Positions 55,674 to 63,175 of a stretch of 64,000 bases of DNA are shown in pieces. Made by a program: the position numbers and the translations under genes. The stretch spans positions 8,303,369 to 8,367,368 of the forward strand of contig NZ_CP030287.1 of the NCBI RefSeq assembly GCF_003287935.1, given 5' to 3'. Below the pieces are notes generated by a model. It was not told the DNA's origin. It searched no databases and saw only the letters and a program-made list of their open reading frames with translations. Every line of letters begins with the position of its first letter. The stretch's first letter is position 1. Origin of the DNA: Streptomyces sp. ICC1 (GTDB lineage: Bacteria; Actinomycetota; Actinomycetes; Streptomycetales; Streptomycetaceae).

Positions 55674-56731
55674 TGGCCCTGCTGAACCGCCCGGTGAGCG
55701 GGGCGGGATCGCTGACCCGGCGCGTTGTTTCACGTGAAACATCCACACCGTGGCCCGGGTTGGGGCTCGCGGGAGCCGGAGTGCTGGTCGCCTGGTCGCT
55801 GCACCGGCTCGTGCCCGGGGTGCCGATGCTGACCGCCTCGGTCGTGCTCGGGATCGCCGCGGCGCACCTCCCGCGGCTCCGGAGCTTCGTACGGGGCTCC
55901 GCGCGCCCGGGCCTCTCCTTGGCGGGGCGCCGGCTGATGCGGATCGGCATCGTCCTGCTGGGCCTGGCGCTGGGCCTGGACCAGGTGCTCCGGCTGGGCT
56001 GGGCCACGGTGGCGATGGTGGCCGGCGTGGTCGCCGCCACCTTCCTCGGCACCCTCTGGCTCGGCCGCCGACTGGGACTCCCCGGCGACCAGCCCCTGCT
56101 GATCGCCACCGGGTACTCGATCTGTGGGGCCTCGGCCATCGGCGCGGTCAGCGAGGTGTCCGGCAGCGACGAGGAGGACGTGGCCTCCTCCGTCGCCCTG
56201 GTCACCCTGTGCGGCACCCTTGCCATCGCCGTGCTCCCCCTCCTGCAAGCCCCGTTGGGACTCTCGGACCCGGAGTTCGGCCGCTGGGTGGGAGCGAGCG
56301 TCCACGACGTCGGCCAGGTGGTCGCGACCGCCCAGACGGCCGGCCCGGGAGCGCTCGGCGAAGCGGTGCTGGTCAAGCTGATGCGGGTGGCCATGCTGGC
56401 CCCGCTCGTGGCCGCGGTGGCCTTCTCCGTACGGGCCCGCAGGCGCGGGGTGCGCACCGCCTCGGGCCGCCGGCCGGCCCCCGTACCGCTGTTCGTGGCC
56501 GGCTTCCTGGCGGCGGCCGTGCTGCGCGCCACCGGGGTGCTGCCCGACGCGGCACTGGAGTGGGCGCACACCGCGCAGGAGCTGCTGCTGGCGGCCGCCC
56601 TGTTCGGCCTGGGCAGCGCGGTCCACCTGCCCACCCTGTCCCGTACCGGCGGCCGGGCCGCCCTGCTGGGCCTCGGGGCCTGGATCATGGTGGCCGGGGT
56701 CTCGTACGCGGGGGTCCTCCTCACCGCGTGA
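55673..56731 (+). CDS. YeiH/PSE-family putative sulfate or sulfite exporter
   Basis: The 352-residue membrane protein has 9-10 hydrophobic segments and the UPF0324 motifs RIGIVLLGLALGLDQVLRLG, GYSICGASAIGAVSEV and GRWVGASVHDVGQVVAT (about 205-222). It is co-translated with the cysteine dioxygenase, which generates sulfite via cysteine sulfinate, so disposal of excess sulfur is a natural role. The 5' coding region contains a perfect parS palindrome at 55726-55741. Confidence 0.88.
   Translation: MALLNRPVSGAGSLTRRVVSRETSTPWPGLGLAGAGVLVAWSLHRLVPGVPMLTASVVLGIAAAHLPRLRSFVRGSARPGLSLAGRRLMRIGIVLLGLALGLDQVLRLGWATVAMVAGVVAATFLGTLWLGRRLGLPGDQPLLIATGYSICGASAIGAVSEVSGSDEEDVASSVALVTLCGTLAIAVLPLLQAPLGLSDPEFGRWVGASVHDVGQVVATAQTAGPGALGEAVLVKLMRVAMLAPLVAAVAFSVRARRRGVRTASGRRPAPVPLFVAGFLAAAVLRATGVLPDAALEWAHTAQELLLAAALFGLGSAVHLPTLSRTGGRAALLGLGAWIMVAGVSYAGVLLTA
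55726..55741. promoter_or_regulatory. parS site (ParB binding)
   Basis: TGTTTCACGTGAAACA is a perfect 16-bp palindrome identical to the Streptomyces parS consensus (GTTTCACGTGAAAC core). It lies inside the YeiH-type coding sequence at codons 18-23. Streptomyces chromosomes carry about 20 such sites clustered around oriC, so this locus is probably in the origin-proximal core. No other full match is seen in the window. Confidence 0.92.
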
Positions 56732-56878
56732 GCCCGGAACGGAACGGAGTTGGCCAATTCCTGGCCGGAACCGACCGAACGTTCCGACTGCTGCCTGACA
56801 TCTCGACCCCGGCGTGCCACTCTGCCCCCGATCCGCACCGACAACTCTTCATCCGGGCACGGCAGAAGGAGTCATTGC

Positions 56879-57865
56879 GTGAATCGTCATCGGACAGCCG
56901 TATCGGTCTTACTCGCGGCGGGCGCCCTGATCGCGGGAGCCCTGACGCCGGCCTCCGCCTCGGCCGCCGCCGAGCACCCGTCCTCGTTCCGGCAGCAGCA
57001 GACCCAGGGGTTCTGGACCGCGGCGCGCATGCGCGCCGCCACCCCGCTGGACCTCACGGCGGCCCCGGGCACCGGCCGCGTGGCGCCGACCGCCGCGGCC
57101 GGCGCCACGACGATCGCCCCGACGCCGCCGAGCGCCGCCTCAGGAGCCTTCGCCACGGCCTCACCCCCGGCCTCCCCCACGGCCTTCCCGCAGGCGGGCG
57201 GCCCCTGGACGGGCGGCGGGGCGGTCGTGAAGACCTCGGGCCGGGTCTTCTTCACCCTCGGTGACCGCACGGCCTCCTGCTCCGGCGACTCGATCACCAG
57301 CGCCAACGGCAGCACGGTGATCACCGCCGGCCACTGCGTGAAGTATCAGGGCGCCTGGCACACCAACTGGATCTTCGTTCCGGCGTACAACAACGGCAAC
57401 GCGCCCTACGGCCAGTGGCCGGCCACCAAGACTTTCGCGACCGACCAGTGGGCGGCGAGCGAGGACATGAACATGGACGTCGGCCTCGCGGTCGTCGCCC
57501 CGCTGAACGGCCAGAAGCTCAGCCAGGTCGTCGGCGCCCAGGGCATCGTGTTCAACGGGGGCTACAACAAGAAGATGTACTCGTTCGGCTTCCCGGCGGC
57601 GGCCCCGTACGACGGCACCAAGCTCGTCTACTGCAGCGCCAACACGGGCAAGGACTTCCTGCTGACCAAGGACCACAGCATGTCCTGCAACATGACCGGC
57701 GGCTCGAGCGGCGGCCCCTGGTTCCAGGACTTCAACGAGGCCACGGGCCTGGGCACGCAGGCCTCGGTGAACAGCTTCGGCTACACCTTCCTGCCCAACC
57801 GCATGTACGGCCCGTACTTCGGCAACGAGGCGAAGGCCGCCTACGACAAGGCCCAGACCGCCTGA
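56879..57865 (+). CDS. Secreted trypsin-like (S1) serine protease
   Basis: The 328-residue protein begins at GTG 56879 after AAGGAG with a signal peptide (about 1-29, VLLAAGALIAGALTPASASA) and a long Ala/Thr/Pro pro-region (about 30-115). The protease domain has TAGHCV (His, about 158), MNMDVGLAVV (Asp, about 203) and MTGGSSGGPWF (Ser, about 280), with cysteine pairs. It resembles Streptomyces secreted trypsin-like/glutamyl endopeptidases. Specificity is not predicted. Confidence 0.9.
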   Translation: MNRHRTAVSVLLAAGALIAGALTPASASAAAEHPSSFRQQQTQGFWTAARMRAATPLDLTAAPGTGRVAPTAAAGATTIAPTPPSAASGAFATASPPASPTAFPQAGGPWTGGGAVVKTSGRVFFTLGDRTASCSGDSITSANGSTVITAGHCVKYQGAWHTNWIFVPAYNNGNAPYGQWPATKTFATDQWAASEDMNMDVGLAVVAPLNGQKLSQVVGAQGIVFNGGYNKKMYSFGFPAAAPYDGTKLVYCSANTGKDFLLTKDHSMSCNMTGGSSGGPWFQDFNEATGLGTQASVNSFGYTFLPNRMYGPYFGNEAKAAYDKAQTA

Positions 57866-57885
57866 CGCCCTCGAAATCCCCAGCG

Positions 57886-58050
57886 CCACCCACCCCCACC
57901 GCGCGCACCCCCGCCGCCGGCGCCGCGCGCACCCTCGCCAACGGCACCAGCGGGGCGCGCCTCCATCCGTACGCGGACCTCCAGCCCGCCGGCACCCGCG
58001 CCGCCGACCTCAAGTCCCTCGGCTACACCAGCCCCGGATCGGCGGGGTGA
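57886..58050 (+). CDS. C-terminal fragment of the gene upstream of the DinB-like gene
   Basis: The frame reads LHPYADLQPAGTRAADLKSL and GYTSPGSAG before a stop that overlaps the next start (GTGA), the usual arrangement for coupled genes. It begins without a start in Pro/Ala-rich DNA just after the protease, so the gene is truncated by a join at about 57885. The full protein cannot be identified. Confidence 0.5.
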   Translation, partial: PPTPTARTPAAGAARTLANGTSGARLHPYADLQPAGTRAADLKSLGYTSPGSAG

Positions 58051-59039
58051 TCACCACGAAGCAGATCCTGCACGCCCGGTTCCACTTCCCGGCCGCCGAT
58101 GCCGGGCTCTACGGGCAACTCCTCGACCTCGCCGGGAACATCACCCCCCGGGTCCAGCCGATCCCGCCCGACGCCGCCGACCTCGACATCACCGGCGCCC
58201 TGCGCTACTGGCAGTGCGGCGCCGAGGACCTGGCCGCCCTGCTGCGGATGCGGACCATCGGCCTGCACGGCGTGCGGACGACCTGCGCCGTTGCGCCCAA
58301 CCGCATGCTCGCGGCGATGACGGCCGCCTCCACGCCCTTCGGCGCCGCCGCCGTCCTCACCGAGGAGGAGGTCACCGACTGGCTGCGGCCCCGCCCGGTC
58401 GCCGCCCTCCACGGAGTCGGCCCCGCCACCGCCGCCTCGCTGGCCGCGTACGGACTGCACACCATCGGCGACCTCGCCGACGCGCCGCTGCCCGCCCTGA
58501 CCAGGATCTTCGGCTCGGCCACCGGCCGCGCCCTGCACGCCCGCGCCCACGGCCAGGACCTCCGCCCGGTCGACGCCCACCCCGTGCCCAAGTCCCTCAG
58601 CGCCGGCCACCCCTTCGAGGCCGACTGCCTCGACGCGGACCAGCACCACCGCGCCCTCCTCGGCCTCGCCCACCGGCTCGGCGCGAGCCTGCGTGACGAG
58701 GCCCGGGCGGCCACCGGCCTCACCCTCACCGTCCGCTACGCCGACCGCAGCACCTCCACCCGGACCCGGACCCTGACCGAACCCACCAACCACACCCGCC
58801 CCCTGACCGGCACCGCCTACGAGCTGTACGGGCTCCTCGGCCTCCAACGCGCACGCGTACGCTCCTTCGACCTCCGGGCCGAGGCCCTGTGCCCCGCCTC
58901 CGAGGCCAGGCGGCAGCTCACCTTCGACGCGGCCGACGACCAGGCGCTCGCGGTCGAGGCCGCCGCCGACCGGGCCCGGGCCCGCTACGGCCCCGACGCC
59001 GTCAGACCGGCGACCCTCGCGGGCACCGTGACACGGTGA
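58047..59039 (+). CDS. DinB/ImuB-like Y-family polymerase homologue lacking the catalytic start
   Basis: The 330-residue protein aligns in outline with Y-family polymerases: palm remnants (DAADLDITGALRYWQ, about 37), helix-hairpin-helix (VAALHGVGPATAASLAAYGLHTIGDLAD, about 116-145), RALHARAHGQD and a little-finger-like C-terminus. The N-terminal catalytic motif (FxxVDxDxF) and the SxDE motif of active polymerases are not present. It is therefore likely an inactive accessory of the ImuB type. GTG 58047 overlaps the previous stop. Confidence 0.72.
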   Translation: MITTKQILHARFHFPAADAGLYGQLLDLAGNITPRVQPIPPDAADLDITGALRYWQCGAEDLAALLRMRTIGLHGVRTTCAVAPNRMLAAMTAASTPFGAAAVLTEEEVTDWLRPRPVAALHGVGPATAASLAAYGLHTIGDLADAPLPALTRIFGSATGRALHARAHGQDLRPVDAHPVPKSLSAGHPFEADCLDADQHHRALLGLAHRLGASLRDEARAATGLTLTVRYADRSTSTRTRTLTEPTNHTRPLTGTAYELYGLLGLQRARVRSFDLRAEALCPASEARRQLTFDAADDQALAVEAAADRARARYGPDAVRPATLAGTVTR

Positions 59040-59047
59040 ACCCTTCC

Positions 59048-59061
59048 GGTCACAGCACTAG
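59048..59061 (-). repeat. Solo IS630-type terminal repeat
   Basis: GGTCACAGCACTAG is the exact reverse complement of the left end of the 17543 element plus its flanking C (CTAGTGCTGTGACC). Similarity continues inward with GGTTC and CCG. No transposase accompanies it. It lies 8 bp after the DinB-like stop, so an IS630-family relic or an assembly edge at such an element is indicated. Confidence 0.7.
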
Positions 59062-59933
59062 ACCGGCTGTTCGCCGGCCAGCGAAGGGGCCGCCCGGCGG
59101 GCGAACTCCTCGAAGGTGTGGGGCTCACGGCCCGTCAGGTGCCGCACCGCGCTGGTGGTGGAGGTGTTCAACCCGCCGCGCAGCGCCCCGAAGACGGCCA
59201 CCACCTGCTCCGCCAGCCACTGCGGCAGACCGGCCTGGGTCATCGCGGCGGCCGCCGCCTCGCCCGGTACGTCCACGTACTCGATCGGGCGGCCCAGGGC
59301 ACTCGACAGACGTCGCGCGACCTCGGTGTAGGTGATCGCCTCCGGGCCGGTGAGGACGTGCGTGCTGCCGTCGTGCTCGGCCGTGACCAGCGCCGCGGCA
59401 GCGGCGGTGGCGACGTCGTGCGGATCGACCATCGCGATGCGCGCGTCACCGGCGGGGAGGAAGAAGCGGCCGGCCTGCCGGATGGTCGCGGCGGAACCGA
59501 GGACGTTCGACATCATGTGGCTCGAGCGCAGCACCACCGCCGGGATGCCCGAGCCGCGCAGGTGCTGCTCGATGCGGCCGTGCTGGTCCAAGAAGACCGT
59601 CGGGGAACCGGCCTCCGCCCCGATCGTGGACAGCATGACCACCTGCCGGACACCCGCGGCCGCCGCCGCGTCGATCGCGTTCGTCCCGTATTCGACCTGC
59701 CGGGGGTCGTTCGCGCAGAGGAGGAACATGCGATCGATACCGTCGAGAGCCCGCCGGACAGACTCCGGTTCGGCGAAGTCGCCCTGCGCCAGCTCGGTCC
59801 CGCCGCCGAGCACGGCAGCCGCACGATCCGGGTCACGGACGAAGGCGCGGACCGGGATGCCGCGCCCGCCCAGCTCCGTGACGACCCTCGAGCCGATCTT
59901 CCCTGCCGCGCCCGTCACCAGCACCGTCGCCAT
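59058..59933 (-). CDS. NmrA-like NAD(P)-binding protein (atypical SDR)
   Basis: The 291-residue protein has the N-terminal dinucleotide motif VTGAAGKIGSRVVTELGGRG (GxxGxxG, residues 8-13). It continues AFVRDPDRAAAVLGGG, LLCANDPRQVEYGTNAIDAA and the SDR5-like VVMLSTIGAEA, HMMSNVLGSAATI and ITYTEVARRLSSALGRPI. The Tyr-Lys catalytic pair is absent, as in NmrA/TMR proteins that act as sensors or reductases. The stop lies in the IS-like end on its left. Confidence 0.87.
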   Translation of the reverse strand: MATVLVTGAAGKIGSRVVTELGGRGIPVRAFVRDPDRAAAVLGGGTELAQGDFAEPESVRRALDGIDRMFLLCANDPRQVEYGTNAIDAAAAAGVRQVVMLSTIGAEAGSPTVFLDQHGRIEQHLRGSGIPAVVLRSSHMMSNVLGSAATIRQAGRFFLPAGDARIAMVDPHDVATAAAAALVTAEHDGSTHVLTGPEAITYTEVARRLSSALGRPIEYVDVPGEAAAAAMTQAGLPQWLAEQVVAVFGALRGGLNTSTTSAVRHLTGREPHTFEEFARRAAPSLAGEQPV

Positions 59934-60062
59934 CTACGCCCACTCTCCGGGATCGAACTGAGCAGCCCAAAGTATCCGAAGGGTGACACCGAGTCGCGAA
60001 GGGGCGCCGACAAGTACTCCAGCAGTCGTGATCGTGGTTCGTGCCGGGGACAATGTGGCGGC

Positions 60063-60455
60063 ATGAGGATCAACCTGACGAGCGTCCTGGTCGACGACCA
60101 GGCCAAGGCCCTGCGCTTCTACACCGAGGTGCTCGGCTTCGAGAAGAAGACGGACATTCCGATGGGGGAGGTGTCCTGGCTCACGGTCGTCTCCCCGGAG
60201 CAGCCGGACGGCACCGAGCTGGTCCTGGAGCCCGGCGACCACCGCGCGGTCCGACCCTTCAAGGAGGCCCTCTTCGCCGACGGCATCCCGTGGACCTCCT
60301 TCGCCGTCGACGACGTCCACGCCGAGTTCGCCCGGCTGACCGGGCTCGGCGTCCGCTTCACGCAGGACCCGCAGGCGGCGGGTCCGGTCACCACGGCAGT
60401 CTTCGACGACACCTGCGGGAATCTGATCCAGATCGCGCACATGCGGACCGAATGA
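60063..60455 (+). CDS. VOC-family (glyoxalase/bleomycin-resistance-like) protein
   Basis: The 130-residue protein has a paired beta-alpha-beta-beta-beta fold: INLTSVLVDDQAKALRFYTEVLGFEKKTDIP at the start and FDDTCGNLIQIAHM near the end, with Glu/His metal-ligand candidates (ELVLEP, QIAHM). Substrate is unknown; enzymes and binding proteins of many kinds share it. ATG 60063 is the likely start; it is divergent from the NmrA-like gene. Confidence 0.85.
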   Translation: MRINLTSVLVDDQAKALRFYTEVLGFEKKTDIPMGEVSWLTVVSPEQPDGTELVLEPGDHRAVRPFKEALFADGIPWTSFAVDDVHAEFARLTGLGVRFTQDPQAAGPVTTAVFDDTCGNLIQIAHMRTE

Positions 60456-60505
60456 GCGCGGAGCCCGGAGTCCCGAAAGTGAAACCTGAAAGCTGACATA
60501 CGAAA

Positions 60506-60536
60506 AACACCCCGGACTGATTGAGGCCGGGGTGTT
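60506..60536 (+). terminator. Hairpin after the VOC gene
   Basis: A 10-bp stem AACACCCCGG (60506-60515) pairs with CCGGGGTGTT (60527-60536) around an 11-nt loop, followed by TCGTCTG TGTG and a T-rich run, a good intrinsic terminator. Confidence 0.85.
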
Positions 60537-60556
60537 CGTCTGTGTATATTTGAGGT

Positions 60557-60585
60557 TTCACATCTTCGCCGAGCGATGATGTGAA
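60557..60585. promoter_or_regulatory. Inverted repeat upstream of the HelD gene
   Basis: TTCACATC (60557-60564) and GATGTGAA (60578-60585) are perfect inverted copies 13 bp apart within an AT-rich stretch 40-65 bp before the HelD start. This is a plausible operator or promoter-linked element. I cannot say whether it is the rifamycin-associated element reported upstream of some helR genes. Confidence 0.5.
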
Positions 60586-60623
60586 GAAGCTTATGGGGAC
60601 ACTGTATCGCGTCAGGAGTGGAA

Positions 60624-62900
60624 TTGTCAACCGAAGAATTCCGGAATGAGCAGCAATTCATCACCGCTCTCTATGCGCGCCTCGACGATCTGCGTGACGA
60701 GGCCGAACGCGCCGTACAGGGCGCCCTCGGCACCGCCGCGAGCGGGTTCCAGGCGCGGCTGGAACGGGATGTCGTGGTCGCCGAGCAGTCCGGTCTGCTT
60801 TCCGCTCTGGACTCGGGCGAGAACGGCCTGTGTTTCGGCAGGCTCGATTTCTCCGACGGCGCGGACCACCACATCGGCCGTATCGGAATCAGGCAGGACG
60901 ACCGGGACCGCACGCCCCTCGTCATCGACTGGCGGGCCGATGTGGCGCGCCCGTTCTACCTCGCGACCGGGTATTCCCCCATGGGCCTGCGCCGACGCCG
61001 CCACCTCACCACCCAGGGCCGCCGGGTAACGGCCCTGCACGACGAGATCCTCGACCTCGCCGACACCGAGCGCACGGGCCACGAGGGCGCCGACGCGGAC
61101 GCGGTGCTGCTCCCCGCCCTCGATGCCGCCCGCACCGGCCGGATGCACGACATCGTGCAGACCATCCAGGCCGAACAGGACCGGGTCATCCGCTCCACCC
61201 ACCGCGGGATCCTCGTCGTCGAGGGCGGACCGGGCACCGGCAAGACCGCCGTCGCCCTGCACCGGGCCGCCTACCTCCTCTACGCGCACCGCGAGCTGCT
61301 CGCCAAGCGCGGCGTGCTGATCGTCGGGCCGAACCCGGCCTTCCTCGGCTACATCGGCGAGGTCCTCCCGGCCCTCGGCGAGACCGGAGTGCTGCTCGCC
61401 ACCCCGGGCGAGCTGTTCCCGGGCGTCCGCGCGACCGGCCGCGACCGCCCCGGTGCCGCGGCGGTCAAGGGGCGCGTGGAGATGGCCGGGGTCCTCGCGC
61501 GCGTCGTGGGCGACCGCCAGACGCTGCCCGAGACCGTGCCCGCCGGCAGCGGAGAGGACGCCGACGTCGTGCCCGAACCGGCCCTGGAGATCGACCACGA
61601 CGACTACGGGACGCTGCTGCTCGACCGGACCATGGCCCACGAGGCCCGGGACCGGGCCCGCGCCACCGGGCTGCCGCACAACCTGGCGCGCCCGTACTTC
61701 GCCTTCCGGATCATCGACGCGCTCACGGAGCAACTCGCCGACCGGCTCGGCGCCGACCCGTACGGCGGCCCCAACCTGCTCGGCCCCGACGACATCGCGC
61801 AGCTGGGCAAGGAGATCGCGACCAGCGCCGAGGTGCACGCCGCCATCGACACGCTGTGGCCCCCGCTCACGCCCCGGCGGCTGATCGCCGACTACCTCGC
61901 CGATCCCACCCACCTCCCCGAGCGGGAGGCCGACTTGATCCGGCGCACGACGACGGGCGACGCGGACTGGACACCGGCGGACGTCCCGCTGCTGGACGAG
62001 GCCGCCGAGCTGCTCGGGGTCGACGACACCGCGCGGCGCGCCGCCGAGGAGCGCGAGCGCCTGGAGCGCGTCGCCTACGCGCAGGGCGTCCTGGACCTGT
62101 CGGCGGGCTCGGAGAGCTACGAGTTCGAGGACATGGAGAACGAGTTCCTCGCGGCCCACGACATCATCGACGCCGAACGCATGGCCGAGCGGCAGGAGGA
62201 GGAGGACCACCGCAGCGCGGCCGAACGGGCCGCCGCCGACCGGACCTGGGCCTTCGGCCACGTCATCGTGGACGAGGCGCAGGAGCTGTCCGCCATGGCG
62301 TGGCGACTGCTGATGAGGCGCTGCCCGACCCGCTCCATGACCCTGGTGGGCGACCCGGCCCAGACCGGCGACGAGGCCGGCTGCGGCTCCTGGCAGCGGA
62401 TCCTCGCCCCCTATGTCGAGGACCGCTGGGAGCTGGTCCGCCTCGGCGTCAACTACCGCACCCCCGTAGAGATCATGGACCTCGCGGCCGCCGTCCTGCG
62501 GGCCCGCCACCCCGGCTTCGAGCCGCCGAGCTCGATCCGCTCCACGGGGCGGCGGCCCTGGGTGCGGCGGACGGACGACCTCGCCGCGGCGCTCGCCGAG
62601 GCGGTACGGGACTGCGCCCCGGCCGAGGGCCGCCTCGCGGTGATCGCCCCGCGCCCGCTGCACGAGGCGCTCGCGGCCGCGCTGCCCGGCGTACGGGCGG
62701 GGGAGGAGCCGGACCTGACCCGCCCGGTCGTCCTGCTGGATCCGCGCCAGGCCAAGGGGCTGGAGTTCGACACCGTGCTCGTCGTGGAACCGGCGGACCA
62801 CGAGCCCAGCGACCTCTACGTGGCCCTGACGCGCGCCACCCAGACCCTGGGGGTGCTGCACACCGGCCGGCTTCCGCAGGGCCTGGCCGAACAGCCCTAG
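60624..62900 (+). CDS. helD: HelD-like RNA polymerase-recycling helicase
   Basis: The 758-residue UvrD/Rep-like SF1 protein has Walker A GGPGTGKTAVALHRAAYLL (about 205), motif Ia, Walker B HVIVDEAQELSAMAWRLLMRRC (about 548-570), GDPAQTGDEAG and the C-terminal VVEPADHEPSDLYVALTRATQTLGVLH. The N-terminal coiled coil (about 1-60) and the long insertion fit HelD, which releases stalled RNA polymerase; Streptomyces HelR of this type gives rifamycin tolerance. A TTG start at 60624 is used because AGGAG lies 5 bp upstream, whereas GTG 60618 overlaps it. Confidence 0.9.
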   Translation: MSTEEFRNEQQFITALYARLDDLRDEAERAVQGALGTAASGFQARLERDVVVAEQSGLLSALDSGENGLCFGRLDFSDGADHHIGRIGIRQDDRDRTPLVIDWRADVARPFYLATGYSPMGLRRRRHLTTQGRRVTALHDEILDLADTERTGHEGADADAVLLPALDAARTGRMHDIVQTIQAEQDRVIRSTHRGILVVEGGPGTGKTAVALHRAAYLLYAHRELLAKRGVLIVGPNPAFLGYIGEVLPALGETGVLLATPGELFPGVRATGRDRPGAAAVKGRVEMAGVLARVVGDRQTLPETVPAGSGEDADVVPEPALEIDHDDYGTLLLDRTMAHEARDRARATGLPHNLARPYFAFRIIDALTEQLADRLGADPYGGPNLLGPDDIAQLGKEIATSAEVHAAIDTLWPPLTPRRLIADYLADPTHLPEREADLIRRTTTGDADWTPADVPLLDEAAELLGVDDTARRAAEERERLERVAYAQGVLDLSAGSESYEFEDMENEFLAAHDIIDAERMAERQEEEDHRSAAERAAADRTWAFGHVIVDEAQELSAMAWRLLMRRCPTRSMTLVGDPAQTGDEAGCGSWQRILAPYVEDRWELVRLGVNYRTPVEIMDLAAAVLRARHPGFEPPSSIRSTGRRPWVRRTDDLAAALAEAVRDCAPAEGRLAVIAPRPLHEALAAALPGVRAGEEPDLTRPVVLLDPRQAKGLEFDTVLVVEPADHEPSDLYVALTRATQTLGVLHTGRLPQGLAEQP

Positions 62901-63175
62901 CCGACGCGTCGAGATCCCGGCCCGGGGCAACCCCGCCCCTCGCCACGGCGGAACCGAGCAACAGCCAGGGGAGCTCGGTGTGCGCGAGGCCGGCCCACCA
63001 AGTCTTGGGGCGCCGTGGGAGACGTCGGCGCCCAGCCCATGGAGGTAGTACACGGATCTACCAGCCCGGGGAACCAGGCCGCCATGGGCGTGTTGTAGCC
63101 CGGGATGTTCCAGGAGCCGTCGGTGAGGTACGCGGGGAACTGCGTGTGCCCCGTAAGCACGCGCAGCAGGGCCAG
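62901..63175. other. Junction region with an unidentified minus-strand coding fragment
   Basis: No complete gene is present. On the minus strand 63060-63170 encodes LLRVLTGHTQFPAYLTDGSW and IPGYNTPMAAWFPGLV, clearly protein-like but unrecognised. It starts and ends abruptly. The amidohydrolase that follows lacks its N-terminus, so at least one join lies here. Confidence 0.45.

Noticed and set aside
59058..60455. A 445-residue plus-strand open frame (59118-60455)
   Set aside because: Only its last 130 residues (from 60063) are protein-like, the VOC protein; the rest is antisense to the NmrA-like gene.
60627..63053. An 808-residue minus-strand open frame
   Set aside because: It is the antisense shadow of HelD with His/Arg/Gly-rich composition and no recognisable domain.
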